From Halalkalibacter suaedae (GTDB taxonomy: Bacteria; Bacillota; Bacilli; Bacillales; Bacillaceae_D): a stretch of 64,000 nucleotides of DNA. Shown here piece after piece: positions 10,377 through 19,993 of the stretch. Each line of letters starts with the position of its first letter. Within the stretch, counting starts at the first letter, position 1. Under the pieces are notes generated by a model. It searched no databases and had not been told where the DNA came from. It saw nothing but the letters and a program-made list of their open reading frames with translations. Position numbers and translations under genes: made by a program. The stretch covers positions 248,001 through 312,000 of the forward strand of contig NZ_JAGKSQ010000004.1 of assembly GCF_017939705.1 (NCBI RefSeq). Reading direction: 5' to 3'.

Positions 10377-11021
10377 GTGGAAAATATTCTAAATAAACTA
10401 GTAGATTTGATTAACAGTAAGCAAGAAAAAATCATTATTGGGATTTCAGGACATGGTGCATCTGGAAAAACCATGTTTGCCCGTAAGCTTATAAAGCTAT
10501 TGGAACACGAGGAAGTTAGTTATATCAATACAGATCCATATATAATCGGCTCCCATCTTAGGAAGCATACATCGATAAACTATGATTATATGAATGAACA
10601 ACATCAAGGTAAAATGACAGCCTGTCACCCTGCTGCACATAATATATATGCTTTAGAGAGAGACATCCAAATGATGAGAGCTGCTTTAGATTTCTATACA
10701 ATAGGTACTCATTATTCTGAAAGTAAGTTCATTTCTTCCCAAAATAGAGTAAGTATTATCGAAGGGATGACTGTCGCTTTCACAGATCCAGAATTATATG
10801 ATCTTCGGATTTACTTGTATACAGATGGTGAAACTGAGCTGATGAGAAGAGGAATACGTGATGTTTCTGAAAGAGGAACAGATCTAAATTACTTAAGAAA
10901 TTCTCATGATGAACGTAGAATTCAGTATGATTTATTTATGCATCCATTTCATCAGAACTTCGATTTAGTGATAAAAAACTCAAATGAAAACTATACACTT
11001 GAAAAAGATTGTTTTAAATAA
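10377..11021 (+). CDS. Uridine kinase-like P-loop protein
   Basis: About 214 aa, soluble. Walker A GISGHGASGKTMFARKL at residues 21-37 has the GxSGxGKT-like form of uridine/pantothenate kinase relatives (here GHGASGKT); NTDPYIIG resembles the nucleoside-binding segment and SIIEGMTV the strand before the lid. Acceptor substrate not known. GTG at 10377 is chosen because AAGGAGGAG is eight bases upstream. Not part of the ABC operon: a 69-bp gap separates them. Confidence 0.8.
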   Translation: MENILNKLVDLINSKQEKIIIGISGHGASGKTMFARKLIKLLEHEEVSYINTDPYIIGSHLRKHTSINYDYMNEQHQGKMTACHPAAHNIYALERDIQMMRAALDFYTIGTHYSESKFISSQNRVSIIEGMTVAFTDPELYDLRIYLYTDGETELMRRGIRDVSERGTDLNYLRNSHDERRIQYDLFMHPFHQNFDLVIKNSNENYTLEKDCFK

Positions 11022-11053
11022 TTTTCAAAACAGTACATGTATATCAAACGGTG

Positions 11054-11294
11054 AGGCTGGGACAGAACTAAGTGGCTAACTGAAATTCCGAACTAGGCAA
11101 TTGCGTAGCGGATGAAATATACGTAGACTCCTGCGGGATGATAAAGCCAAAGGTGAGACCCCGCAGGCGTAGACGAGGAGGCTCACCGGCTTCCCGCGGA
11201 AAGCGAAGTATATTTCAGGAGCGGTTACATCCGCCAACGACCATTGTTCGGATTTTCTTTTAGTTAAATCACTTTTGTCCTAGCCTGTTTTTTT
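11054..11294. repeat. Structured intergenic element (~233 bp) of Bacillaceae type
   Basis: Ends are inverted: AGGCTGGGACAGAACTAAGT at 11054 corresponds to the reverse complement of the right end at 11258-11286 (AGGCTAGGACAAAAGTG...). Inside lie a second inverted pair (GCGGATGAAATATAC near 11107; GTATATTTC near 11210) and GC-rich hairpin arms CTCCTGCGGG / CCCGCAGG. It ends in seven T. No credible protein is encoded. A decayed reverse copy is at 56301-56380. I recognise this as an intergenic element seen in many Bacillus-related genomes; its role is not known to me. Confidence 0.75.
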
Positions 11295-11379
11295 ATTATG
11301 GAAACTTTTGTTAAAAAAGGTTAACAGTACCGCATTACTGTGGTATTATGAATATAATTTTTTAGAAGAGGTGAGTTAG

Positions 11380-12084
11380 TTGAGTAAAGTTGAGCAGAGT
11401 AGAAAATTAGATTTAGAGCGAATTATTTTTATTGGTAGAACCTTTGAAGAGTATGTAGACATGTTCTTGCTTTCAGAGGATGAGCTGCAAGGAAAAAAGA
11501 TACTCGATTGTCCAGCAGGTGCTTGTTCATTTACGGCTGTTGGCAACGAATTAGGATTAGACATCACAGCTTGTGATATTGCTTATTATCATTCAGGTGA
11601 AGACCTGAAGAATAAAGGTCTTCAGGATCTGGAGCACGCAATGGCAAGTATGGCTAAAGCGAAAAATAATTACAAATGGGATTATTTCGGGGATATAGAC
11701 GGTCTTAGAAACCATCGTCTAAGTGCCTTACAGAATTGTGCTAAAGATATGCAGGAAAGTAACGAAAAGTATATTGCTGTAACATTACCTTCCTTACCGT
11801 TCAAGAATGAAGAATTTGATATTCTACTCTCGGCACATTTTCTATTTATGTATGCAGATCGATTAGATTATCAGTTTCACATAGAAACGATAGATGAGCT
11901 ATTAAGGGTTACAAAAGAGGAAGTTCGTATCTTTCCTTTAGTTGATTTAGAAGGGAAACGCTATGAGTTTTTAGATAATGTAGTTGATTATCTTGCAGAA
12001 AAAGGATACGTAGTCGAAGAAATTAAAGGTAGGTATGAATTTCAGAAGAATGCAAACTCAATGTTGAAAATCACAAAAAAGTAA
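11380..12084 (+). CDS. Class I SAM-dependent methyltransferase-like protein
   Basis: About 234 aa. KKILDCPAGACSFTAVGNELGLDITACDIAYY (residues 38-70) is a modified glycine-rich motif I (D-P-G with Ala) with the acidic end of strand 2; LPFKNEEFDILLSAHFLFMY is motif IV-like, and ELLRVTKEEVRIFPLVD the post-motif strand. Substrate unknown. TTG start at 11380 preceded by AGAGGTGAGT. Single gene with a strong terminator behind. Confidence 0.82.
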   Translation: MSKVEQSRKLDLERIIFIGRTFEEYVDMFLLSEDELQGKKILDCPAGACSFTAVGNELGLDITACDIAYYHSGEDLKNKGLQDLEHAMASMAKAKNNYKWDYFGDIDGLRNHRLSALQNCAKDMQESNEKYIAVTLPSLPFKNEEFDILLSAHFLFMYADRLDYQFHIETIDELLRVTKEEVRIFPLVDLEGKRYEFLDNVVDYLAEKGYVVEEIKGRYEFQKNANSMLKITKK

Positions 12085-12091
12085 AATGACG

Positions 12092-12129
12092 ACAAAGAAA
12101 ACGTTCAATAGTAGAACGTTTTTCTTTGT
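12092..12129 (+). terminator. Strong intrinsic terminator
   Basis: ACAAAGAAAACGTTC and GAACGTTTTTCTTTGT form a nearly perfect 15-bp stem around a 7-base loop immediately behind the methyltransferase gene; being nearly symmetric it could act on both strands. Confidence 0.88.
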
Positions 12130-12149
12130 ATTTAAAGGTGGTTGGAGAA

Positions 12150-12905
12150 GTGGATTTAGAAAAAACAACGATTGAATATGAAAAATATAGACATGGGTAT
12201 CCTAAAGAATTGTTAAATCGATTAAAAGGTTATGAGATAGGGTTAAAGGAACAAAGGATACTTGATATCGGAACATCGAATGGAATATTTGCTCGAGATC
12301 TTGCTAGGAACGGCAGTGAAGTAATAGGAATTGACCTTTCATCAAAGCTGATTGAACAAGCGGAACGAATTAATTTTGAAGATAAGTTGCCTATTAAATA
12401 TCTAGTAGGAAATGTCGAGAACCTCCCTTTTGAAAGCAATTCTATCGAAGTAGTTACAGCGGCATACTGCTGGCATTGGTTCAATAAGCTAAAAGCTGCA
12501 GAAGAGGTTATACGAGTATTAAAACCAAATGGAAGATTAGCAATCATAAACTATGATTGGCTGCCGCAAACAAATATATCTTGTTATACAAATGAATTAA
12601 TTCAGGAGTTTAATCGCAAATCTACAAGTAAAGATAAATTAGCGATGTACCCGGAGTGGATTGAAGAGCTTCATTCAACAGGATTTACATCAATTGAAAC
12701 ATTTTCATTTGATGTAAATGTGAATTATACGACTGAGTCTTGGATAGGAAGAATTCAAGCAAGTCCTGAAATTGGTGGAGCACTTTCTAAGGAAGAAATG
12801 GGATGTTTTAATCAAAAGCTTGAAACATTTCTGGAGCATGAAGTTATGGAAGAAAGTTTTGATATCCCTTATAGGATTTTTGCGATTATAGGGCTGAAAA
12901 GATGA
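12150..12905 (+). CDS. Class I SAM-dependent methyltransferase
   Basis: About 251 aa, UbiE/Methyltransf_11 type. RILDIGTSNGIFARDLARNGSEVIGIDLS is motif I with the acidic residue after strand 2; NVENLPFESNSIEVVTAAYCWHWF is motif IV; VLKPNGRLAII is the post-motif. These bind S-adenosylmethionine; acceptor unknown. GTG at 12150 is chosen because AAAGGTGG at 12134-12141 is correctly spaced; an in-frame TTG at 12126 lies inside the terminator hairpin. Confidence 0.93.
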   Translation: MDLEKTTIEYEKYRHGYPKELLNRLKGYEIGLKEQRILDIGTSNGIFARDLARNGSEVIGIDLSSKLIEQAERINFEDKLPIKYLVGNVENLPFESNSIEVVTAAYCWHWFNKLKAAEEVIRVLKPNGRLAIINYDWLPQTNISCYTNELIQEFNRKSTSKDKLAMYPEWIEELHSTGFTSIETFSFDVNVNYTTESWIGRIQASPEIGGALSKEEMGCFNQKLETFLEHEVMEESFDIPYRIFAIIGLKR

Positions 12906-13096
12906 TAAGAAAATATTTTAAAAAGCTATTAGTGTTCAAGACAAAGTATGTCCCTCAGAGCTTGAAAAATAGTTTTAGGTCTTTAGTTTAAAAGAATGTT
13001 TTTTTGCTAGTGGAAGTTTACCATTAGGAACATATCAAGCCTTTATTAGGGAACAATTGAACTGAAATTACCATATAAGCTTGTGAGGCGGTCGAA

Positions 13097-13930
13097 TTGG
13101 TGAATATAACTGACAATGCACGAAAGTACTTAGATTCTCTCGATTTAGATTTAAAGAAACCAACTTATGATTATTTAAAACAAATTTGTGTTGCACATTT
13201 AAATACGTTCCCCTTTGAAAATATTAGCAAACTACTATATTTCAAGAAGCATAATTATACTAACTTTGAACTACCTTCCTTTGAGTTGTTTATTAATAAT
13301 CATAGAGATTTCAACTTTGGAGGTACTTGCTATACGTTAAACTCAAATTTAATGATTTTATTAAAGGGAATAGGATTTAGCTGTTACCATGTGATGCTTG
13401 GAGAAGAACATATGGGGATTATAGTGGAAATTGAAAATGAACGTTTTTATGTTGATTGTGGTGCTGCAGCTCCTATCTTTAAGCCTGTTAATTTTGAAAA
13501 TGATGATAAAAATATCTCCTCTTTTGGTAAGGATGTTGTAAATATAGTACCTGTCGATTCTAGCAGAAATACATATAATTATGTTCGTTATACCAACGGC
13601 AAACAAAATGGGAAGAACTGGGTATTTAATTCGGTAAAAGAAACTAAAATAGAGCATTTTAATGAGGTAATGAAACGAGCTAATCAACCTAATGCTCCTT
13701 TTATGACTATTCTGCGATGCCAGCTATATCAGACTCACAAGCATAGAAGTGTTTCCTTAGTAAATAATAAATTCTCTATACGTTATTCGAGTGGTGAAAT
13801 CGATCTAAAAGTCTTGTCAACTCCTGAAGAAATAAGTTCAGTTCTATCAGAGGAATTCGCGTTACCTAAATTACCTGTAACAGAGGCTATTGAAGTATTA
13901 GAGCTGTTAAATGTAGATATATTCAAATAA
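13097..13930 (+). CDS. Arylamine N-acetyltransferase
   Basis: Cytosolic acetyl-CoA:arylamine acetyltransferase of about 277 aa. The Cys-His-Asp triad is visible: FGGTCYTLN (Cys; the family usually has GGxCxELN), EEHMGIIVEI (His) and RFYVDCGAA (Asp). N-terminal FPFENISKLL is the conserved NAT segment. Detoxifies or modifies aromatic amines and hydrazines. TTG 13097 or GTG 13100 after GAGGCGG. No operon partner. Confidence 0.93.
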   Translation: MVNITDNARKYLDSLDLDLKKPTYDYLKQICVAHLNTFPFENISKLLYFKKHNYTNFELPSFELFINNHRDFNFGGTCYTLNSNLMILLKGIGFSCYHVMLGEEHMGIIVEIENERFYVDCGAAAPIFKPVNFENDDKNISSFGKDVVNIVPVDSSRNTYNYVRYTNGKQNGKNWVFNSVKETKIEHFNEVMKRANQPNAPFMTILRCQLYQTHKHRSVSLVNNKFSIRYSSGEIDLKVLSTPEEISSVLSEEFALPKLPVTEAIEVLELLNVDIFK

Positions 13931-13962
13931 GACATGCAAATCGTTAAAGATCAGATTTTTCA

Positions 13963-14469
13963 ATGAATTATATAGAAAATTGGGGTTGGATTCCTATGAA
14001 TACATATAAAAATTTAATTAAAGTTACTGCTTATATAACCCGAGTAAAAGACGGGAAAGTCCAATTACTTGTAATGTTAGAAGAGGGGATGGAATCGTAT
14101 GGACTTCAAGTCCCAGGTGGCACTCTGGAGCGAGGGGAAGGATTAGAGGATTGCTTGCTCAGAGAAATCTATGAAGAGGCTGAACTTACCAAGTTGAAAA
14201 TAAAATCATACCTTTGGGAGCACCAATATACATTAGAGGAGAAGAAAACGAATATTACACGTCACTACTTTCATTTAGTACTTGAAGATTGTCAGGATCA
14301 TTTCACTGTAGTTGTTCGTAGCCAGGATGAAGATAATGGCTGGATATATCATTATGAGTGGATCGATTTAGATAGAGCAACCATACCTGAACTTGGTGGT
14401 CATTTAGGATTTGGACTAAGGAAACTATATGACTCATTATTTAATCTTAATTCAGTAGAGCCTGATTGA
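13963..14469 (+). CDS. NUDIX hydrolase
   Basis: About 168 aa (157 if ATG 13996 is used). The Nudix box runs GGTLERGEGLEDCLLREIYEEAEL near residues 47-70; the GX5EX7REUXEEXGU pattern holds except that the late Gly is Ala. Hydrolyses a nucleoside diphosphate linked to another group; exact substrate unknown. Start choice uncertain because no clear Shine-Dalgarno is seen for either ATG. Confidence 0.88.
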   Translation: MNYIENWGWIPMNTYKNLIKVTAYITRVKDGKVQLLVMLEEGMESYGLQVPGGTLERGEGLEDCLLREIYEEAELTKLKIKSYLWEHQYTLEEKKTNITRHYFHLVLEDCQDHFTVVVRSQDEDNGWIYHYEWIDLDRATIPELGGHLGFGLRKLYDSLFNLNSVEPD

Positions 14470-14545
14470 AGTCTGATATGTGCTTAACCTTTCTAAAAAG
14501 TAGATTAACACTTTGAATTTATTAAAAATTGTAAGGAGTGATTAT

Positions 14546-15103
14546 ATGAAATTTGTTCTTCTATTCGGGCCGCAAGCAGTCGGGAAAATGACGGTGGGTC
14601 AGGAGTTAGCTAAAATAACTGGTTTGAAGCTTTTTCATAACCATATGACTATTGATTTAGTTGCACCACTATTTGGTTTTAATTCAGAGATGTGGAGATT
14701 AGTAAATTTATTTAGAACAGAAATTTTCGAGTCAGTAGCTAAGAGTGACCTTGAAGGATTGATCTCTACCTATGTGTGGGATTTTGACTTGGAAGCTGAT
14801 TGGAATTATGTTCATGAGGTTTGTGAGATTTTCGAATCTAGGGGAGGGACTGTTTATTTTGTAGAACTTGAAGCTGATTTGAATGAAAGACTTGAGCGGA
14901 ATAAAAGCCCAAATAGACTAGAACACAAGCCTACAAAGAGAAACATCGAATGGAGTGAAAAGGAACTTAAGGAAACGGCCCAAAAGCATAGATTGAATTC
15001 CTTAGAGGGTGAAATCCAAAGAGAGACTTATATAAAAATTAATAACACTCATTTAAGTGCAGAAGAAGTAGCAGGAATTATTAAAGCGAAATTTAATATA
15101 TAA
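14546..15103 (+). CDS. Shikimate kinase-like P-loop protein
   Basis: About 185 aa. Walker A is LFGPQAVGKMTVG (GxxxxGKM/T, residues 7-19), a variant with Met after GK. LFHNHMTIDLVAPLFG and the C-terminal ERNKSPNRLEHKP lid segment recall a family of small AAA/kinase-like proteins common in Bacilli. Substrate unknown. ATG 14546 follows AAGGAGTG by seven bases. Confidence 0.8.
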   Translation: MKFVLLFGPQAVGKMTVGQELAKITGLKLFHNHMTIDLVAPLFGFNSEMWRLVNLFRTEIFESVAKSDLEGLISTYVWDFDLEADWNYVHEVCEIFESRGGTVYFVELEADLNERLERNKSPNRLEHKPTKRNIEWSEKELKETAQKHRLNSLEGEIQRETYIKINNTHLSAEEVAGIIKAKFNI

Positions 15104-15176
15104 AAATGGGAATGTAGCAATAAAGCAGGTATGTTGATATTAATTTTTTTCTAGATAGTAAAGAGGTGTGTCACTT

Positions 15177-15614
15177 ATGATACCAGCAAAATACGGGAAT
15201 CTATTGGCAGATATTCTAGTTCCAATTGATACGAAGCAGTACAATTGGTATGTAGCAACTAGCGAGTGCATTGTAGAACATATTTCTCTAAACGAAGACT
15301 TATTACCAGAGCTACAGCTGAAAGGTAGAGAGTTAGACGAGAGAATAAAGAGAAGGCCCTATTATATTAACTTTATTGATCTAAAAGCATTTCCGGTTGG
15401 AGATGAGGTTCATGACATAGAAACATATGAAGATTTTCTTGAAAGTAAAAGTGAGGTTGTGTTATTAATTGCGGATACAGCCTACACCACAATTTACTGT
15501 AAAGATAAAGACACAATAAAGAAGGTATTTGAAAATACCAGGAACTTTGGATTTGAAAATGTTGAATATATAACAGATGAAAATGACAGCAGAACTAGAC
15601 TAGCTGTTTACTAG
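15177..15614 (+). CDS. DUF2691 family protein
   Basis: About 145 aa, soluble, function unknown. N-terminal IPAKYGNLLADILVPIDTKQYNWYVATSE and the internal YINFIDLKAFP segment resemble the DUF2691 family of Bacillus. ATG 15177 preceded by AAAGAGGTG; single gene. Confidence 0.65.
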   Translation: MIPAKYGNLLADILVPIDTKQYNWYVATSECIVEHISLNEDLLPELQLKGRELDERIKRRPYYINFIDLKAFPVGDEVHDIETYEDFLESKSEVVLLIADTAYTTIYCKDKDTIKKVFENTRNFGFENVEYITDENDSRTRLAVY

Positions 15615-15639
15615 GGTGTAGCGATAACTAAAAAGTATT

Positions 15640-15680
15640 CCAACGTCGGATACGTTCTTGTAATGAAAGCAGGAGCGTTT
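15640..15680 (+). terminator. Terminator hairpin, possible relic of array element
   Basis: ACGTTCTTG (15652-15660) pairs with CAGGAGCGT (15670-15678) using G-U pairs, then TTTTTT. Order AACGtCGG, hairpin with GCAGGAGCG, T-run is like the 5' half of the elements in the 22-62 kb array. Confidence 0.55.
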
Positions 15681-15841
15681 TTTCTATTCTAATTAAAACC
15701 CACTATGTAAAGCGAAATGATCTTAGGGCTCACAATGGAGCTGTACTTTCGTTGATGAAATGACCTCTTCATGTATTAGAATTACTTCTCTAGTTCCTCA
15801 AGCAACGATTTTCCTCATAACTAAAGCTACTTAATTTCGCC

Positions 15842-16459
15842 TCACTCATACAACCCATTCCCATAAATACTCACCAAATTATGAATAACGTCATCCATTG
15901 CATACTTCTCTTCATTATGAACGAGCTCCCACATATACATTTCATTTGAATAGAACCAGCCTCTAGCAACGAGAGATGGATCTAGATTCTTTTTGGCTAA
16001 GTCATTTTCTTGTGCGTAGGCAATATCGATTGAGATTCGATTGATAAATCGTTCTCTAATTTTATACCATGCCTGGTCGATGTCAGCCGAGACTCCAATT
16101 GCTTCCTTCACGATCATCATCATGTTTTTTTCTTCGACCGCAAGTGTTAGGAAAAGGTGCACTTGGTTTTTGATCAACTCTAATGCTTCATTCTTGGATT
16201 GCGGTTTGAATGGAATTTCAGCGACTTCATAGAACCGGTTCATCAAATCATCCATTAGGATCATAAACAGTTCATCTTTATTTTTGAAATAGACATAGGC
16301 CGTACCGTAACCTGTATTGGCTTTTTTGATGATTTGGGCGATGGTTGTCTTTTGAAAGCCATTTTCTAGAAAGGTTTCTTGCCCTGCTTCAAGAAGCTTC
16401 TTTCTTGTTTGTAATGCTTGCTGTTTTCGTGGAGATAGCTTGTCAATTGAGTCTATCAT
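15842..16459 (-). CDS. TetR/AcrR family regulator of kyn operon (probable)
   Basis: About 205 aa. N-terminal helix-turn-helix KLLEAGQETFLENGFQKTTIAQIIKKANTGYGTAYVYFKNKDELFMILMD is a canonical TetR domain; the C-terminal helices form the ligand domain. ATG 16459 is preferred since GAAAGGAATG precedes it; an in-frame ATG at 16492 lacks a binding site. Divergent from kynUBA with palindromes in the shared upstream region, so it is probably the kynurenine/tryptophan-responsive repressor; the ligand is inference. Confidence 0.92.
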   Translation of the reverse strand: MIDSIDKLSPRKQQALQTRKKLLEAGQETFLENGFQKTTIAQIIKKANTGYGTAYVYFKNKDELFMILMDDLMNRFYEVAEIPFKPQSKNEALELIKNQVHLFLTLAVEEKNMMMIVKEAIGVSADIDQAWYKIRERFINRISIDIAYAQENDLAKKNLDPSLVARGWFYSNEMYMWELVHNEEKYAMDDVIHNLVSIYGNGLYE

Positions 16460-16582
16460 GATTTCATTCCTTTCATAATGCAACGAATCCATTGTATTCT
16501 CACTTAGTGTTACCTTAGTTTACAAGTTAATAAATGTTATGACAACTTATATCATAGTCGGGAGAGATAGTTCATAATTTAT

Positions 16583-16627
16583 ATTGACATGGTGTCATTG
16601 ACTTTGTGTCAATGGGAGATATATACT
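16583..16627 (+). promoter_or_regulatory. kynU promoter with overlapping operator dyads
   Basis: TTGACT (16598-16603), 18-bp spacer and TATACT (16622-16627) form the promoter. TGACA-tgg-TGTCA (16585-16597) and TTGAC-tttgt-GTCAA (16598-16612) are two adjacent dyads overlapping the -35 box, fitting binding of the divergent TetR protein. Confidence 0.75.
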
Positions 16628-16665
16628 TTCCTTAATAATTAAAATAGTTTGAGAGGTTGGTTGCA

Positions 16666-17946
16666 ATGGCTGAATTTGATCACAGGATTGACTATGCGAA
16701 AAGACTAGATAAGCATGATCCTTTGGCGAGGTATCGTGCAGAATTTTACACAGATAACACAGGGATCTACCTTGATGGAAATTCACTTGGTCTACTTTCG
16801 AAAAGAGCAGAGGCATCATTGCTGGACGTATTAGATTCCTGGAAGAGGTATGGGATTGATGGTTGGACAAATGGAGATAATCCTTGGTTCTATTTGTCAG
16901 AAAAGCTAGGGGATCAGATGGCACCGATTGTAGGGGCAAATCCTAATGAAGTGATTGTAACGGGTTCGACAACAGTGAACCTTCACCAATTAGTGTCTAC
17001 GTTCTATCAGCCAAATGATCGACGAACCAAGATTCTAGCGGATGAATTAAATTTCCCTAGTGATATTTATGCGTTGAAAAGTCAGTTGAAATTAAAAGGC
17101 TATGACCCGAGTGAGCATCTTGTTGAGGTGAAAAGTGAAGATGGTCATACACTTCGGGAAGAGGATATTATCGCAGCGATGACAGATGATATTGCACTTA
17201 TTGTCTTACCTGGTGTGTTATATAGAAGCGGGCAAGTATTAGATATGGAGTTATTAACAAAGGAAGCTCACAAACGAAACATTGTGATTGGGTTCGATCT
17301 TTGTCATTCGGTTGGATCGATCGTCCATGAGTTAAGTGCATGGGATGTTGATTTTGCTTTTTGGTGTAATTATAAGCATTTAAATGGTGGGCCTGGAAGT
17401 ACGGGTGGGTTGTACGTGAATCAGAGACATTTCGGTTCTGAGCCTGGTCTTGCGGGTTGGTTTAGTTCAAGAAAAGACAAACAATTTGATATGGATCATG
17501 AGTTAACTGCAGCAGAGCATGCGGGTGCCTTCCAAATAGGGACACCAAATTTGTTCAGTATGGCACCGATCATTGGAGCGCTATCAATGTTTAATGAAGT
17601 CGGGATGGAACAAATACGAGAGAAGTCACTTAAGCTGACAAGCTATTTTATGCAGTTAATCCAAGCTGAGCTAGCTAAGTTTGGTCTCGTTATACAGAAT
17701 CCAATCGACGATCATAAACGAGGTGGACATATCTATTTAGAACATCCAGAAGCTGCTCGCATTTGCAAAGCATTGAAAGCTGAGGGAGTCATCCCAGATT
17801 TTCGAACACCAAATGGGATTCGCTTAGCACCAGTTGCTTTGTATAACACATTTGAGGATGTATGGAATGCAGTTCAAATATTGAAAGATATCATGGAAGA
17901 AGAAAAATATAAAAAGTATGAAAATAAACGAGGAGTCGTCGCCTAA
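16666..17946 (+). CDS. kynU: Kynureninase
   Basis: PLP enzyme of about 426 aa that splits kynurenine to anthranilate and alanine. The PLP-binding Lys lies in [17 protein letters not shown] (about residue 230), preceded by [15 protein letters not shown] with the ring-contacting Asp. N-terminal [13 protein letters not shown] and [18 protein letters not shown] match the family. ATG 16666 follows GAGAGGTTGG. First gene of a three-gene operon; the kynB start lies two bases after its stop. The tetR gene is divergent. Confidence 0.96.
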   Translation: MAEFDHRIDYAKRLDKHDPLARYRAEFYTDNTGIYLDGNSLGLLSKRAEASLLDVLDSWKRYGIDGWTNGDNPWFYLSEKLGDQMAPIVGANPNEVIVTGSTTVNLHQLVSTFYQPNDRRTKILADELNFPSDIYALKSQLKLKGYDPSEHLVEVKSEDGHTLREEDIIAAMTDDIALIVLPGVLYRSGQVLDMELLTKEAHKRNIVIGFDLCHSVGSIVHELSAWDVDFAFWCNYKHLNGGPGSTGGLYVNQRHFGSEPGLAGWFSSRKDKQFDMDHELTAAEHAGAFQIGTPNLFSMAPIIGALSMFNEVGMEQIREKSLKLTSYFMQLIQAELAKFGLVIQNPIDDHKRGGHIYLEHPEAARICKALKAEGVIPDFRTPNGIRLAPVALYNTFEDVWNAVQILKDIMEEEKYKKYENKRGVVA

Positions 17947-17948
17947 CA

Positions 17949-18578
17949 ATGACAACAAATAAATGGATTGATATCTCACAGCCGTTAACAAATACAATTG
18001 CCCACTGGCCAGGCGATACAGCCTTTTCCTACGAAACGACGTTCACAAAAGAGCAGACAGGTTCAGTTAATATCGGAAAAATCACAACAAGTCTCCATAC
18101 CGGAACTCATATCGATGCCCCATTTCATTTTAAAAATGACGGTGAAAGAGTGCTTGATCTAGATATTAATTTATATGTAGGGCCAGCTAGATTAATTGAT
18201 GTGTCAGGCAATGACAGAATTGATGCTGACGTATTAAGGACGTTCGATTTAACAGGAGTGTCGAGACTACTGTTAAAAACGGTTACGCATAGCAACTCAA
18301 CGGTTTTTCCAAAAGAAATCCCTTATCTATCAGCAGATATTGCATCTTATATAAAGGAAAAAGGGGTTCGGTTACTAGGTGTGGATGTTCCTTCAGTTGA
18401 TCCGTTAGATAGCAAGGATATGAAAACACATCATGCCCTATACGAGCATGGTATTCATATTCTGGAAAATATTGTTGTTGAGCATGTTGAAGAGGGTAAT
18501 TATGAATTAATTGCTCTGCCGCTACCGATTCAAGATGGCGACGGGAGCCCAGTACGTGCGGTGCTAAGACAGATTTGA
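17949..18578 (+). CDS. kynB: Kynurenine formamidase (arylformamidase)
   Basis: Zn-dependent cyclase-family hydrolase of 209 aa converting N-formylkynurenine to kynurenine. The metal site is HTGTHIDAPFHF (about residues 53-64); the N-terminal DISQPLTNTIAHWPGD and GVDVPSVDPLDS are KynB signatures. It begins two bases after kynU, so translation is probably coupled. Confidence 0.95.
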   Translation: MTTNKWIDISQPLTNTIAHWPGDTAFSYETTFTKEQTGSVNIGKITTSLHTGTHIDAPFHFKNDGERVLDLDINLYVGPARLIDVSGNDRIDADVLRTFDLTGVSRLLLKTVTHSNSTVFPKEIPYLSADIASYIKEKGVRLLGVDVPSVDPLDSKDMKTHHALYEHGIHILENIVVEHVEEGNYELIALPLPIQDGDGSPVRAVLRQI

Positions 18579-18604
18579 TTTAAGGGTTAAGGGGGATCTA
18601 AAAA

Positions 18605-19456
18605 ATGAGTGAAATACGACAAGTTGAGAATGCGACGAGCTCAGAAAAGCAGCTTCATACTGATTTCACAAACAACATGACATATGGGGAATACCTAAAT
18701 TTAGATAAAATACTATCTGCTCAAAATCGATTGTCAGGTCATCATGATGAAATGTTATTCATCGTGATTCATCAAGTAAGTGAATTATGGATGAAGTTGA
18801 TCCTTCATGAAACACAAGCAGCAATTGCATCAATTGAAAAGGACGAATTAGCAACAGCACAAAAACGACTAGCAAGAGTGTCGAAAACACAATCACAAAT
18901 CATTCAAGCTTGGGACGTTCTTTCAACGATGACTCCATCTGAATATCTCGAATTTCGTGATTCCCTAGGGCAAGCATCAGGATTTCAATCATACCAATAC
19001 CGCATGATCGAGTTCGCATTAGGCTATAAGACAGATCATGTCTTGAAAATCTATCAAAAAGATCCGGAGCTTCATGCTAGCTTAAAAGAAGCATACGAAG
19101 CAAAAAGCCTATATGATGCCGCAATCTCAGCATTACATCGAGCTGGCTTACATATAGATGATGAGATTTTAAATCGAGATGTAACGAAGAGCTATCAAGA
19201 TAATGAATCTGTGCGTTTAGCATGGATGGAGGTATATCGAAACACAGATACCTACTGGGAGCTATATGAGTTAGCTGAAAAGCTAGTTGATCTAGAGGAC
19301 TGGCTGCATCAATGGCGCTTCCGCCACATGAAAACAGTAGAAAGAGTGATTGGATTCAAAACAGGTACAGGAGGATCATCTGGTGTTGGTTATTTGAAGA
19401 AGGTATTAGATCAGAGGTTTTTCCCAGAACTGTGGGCGATTCGAACGGAACTATAG
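18605..19456 (+). CDS. kynA: Tryptophan 2,3-dioxygenase
   Basis: Heme dioxygenase of 283 aa opening the tryptophan indole ring, the first pathway step. Active-site His and Arg occur in [13 protein letters not shown] and [19 protein letters not shown]; the proximal heme His in [30 protein letters not shown] near the C-terminus. The operon order kynU-kynB-kynA yields anthranilate plus alanine from tryptophan. Terminator at 19477-19508. Confidence 0.97.
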   Translation: MSEIRQVENATSSEKQLHTDFTNNMTYGEYLNLDKILSAQNRLSGHHDEMLFIVIHQVSELWMKLILHETQAAIASIEKDELATAQKRLARVSKTQSQIIQAWDVLSTMTPSEYLEFRDSLGQASGFQSYQYRMIEFALGYKTDHVLKIYQKDPELHASLKEAYEAKSLYDAAISALHRAGLHIDDEILNRDVTKSYQDNESVRLAWMEVYRNTDTYWELYELAEKLVDLEDWLHQWRFRHMKTVERVIGFKTGTGGSSGVGYLKKVLDQRFFPELWAIRTEL

Positions 19457-19476
19457 TTAAAGGTTGGATGAGAGAG

Positions 19477-19508
19477 GAATCAGAGCGTGATGTGCTTTGG
19501 TTCTTTTT
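19477..19508 (+). terminator. kyn operon terminator
   Basis: GAATCAGAGC (19477-19486) pairs throughout with GCTTTGGTTC (19494-19503), with two G-U pairs, followed by TTTTT. Confidence 0.8.
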
Positions 19509-19597
19509 GATTTTATAGTGTTTATCATGACATTTTACCTTCTAAATGAGTCATTTGATTGAAATGCTTCAATTAAATCTGTTCAGTGGTAGATAAA

Positions 19598-19993
19598 TTA
19601 TGAATTCTCTGAAATAGAATGAATTTTCCAACCCTCATCTGTCTTATCTAATATTATCTCTCCATGAAAAAATGTTTCTTTATTGGTTTGATCTTCATAC
19701 ATTAGCCTGTATTTTACTATTGAATAATATGACTTTATTTCTGACACTTCTAATTCCAACAAATGAATATGACCAAACTTACTAATATTTTTTATAATAG
19801 ATTCTTTACTGCCATATGTTTGCGAAATAAAATAGTCATTTAGATGCTCAATATATCCGTCTGCATCTTTTTCATTCATTGCAGTTACCATTGATCTTAC
19901 AACATAAATGATCCTTTTCTCTTCAGAGGAATCAAGCCCTGTAGAAAGAAATAAAATGGTAACGATCATGCTAATTAGATGCTTATGTTTCAA
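19598..19993 (-). CDS. Small exported NTF2-like protein
   Basis: 131 aa. N-terminal hydrophobic segment (about residues 6-21) suggests export or membrane anchoring; the rest (SMVTAMNEKDADGYIEHLNDYF ... FHGEIILDKTDEGWKIHSI) has the layout of SnoaL/NTF2-like domains (DUF4440 group). No catalytic residues can be named. TTG start with GAAGGGG upstream. Faces the kyn operon and lies outside the cassette-like array. Confidence 0.65.
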   Translation of the reverse strand: MKHKHLISMIVTILFLSTGLDSSEEKRIIYVVRSMVTAMNEKDADGYIEHLNDYFISQTYGSKESIIKNISKFGHIHLLELEVSEIKSYYSIVKYRLMYEDQTNKETFFHGEIILDKTDEGWKIHSISENS

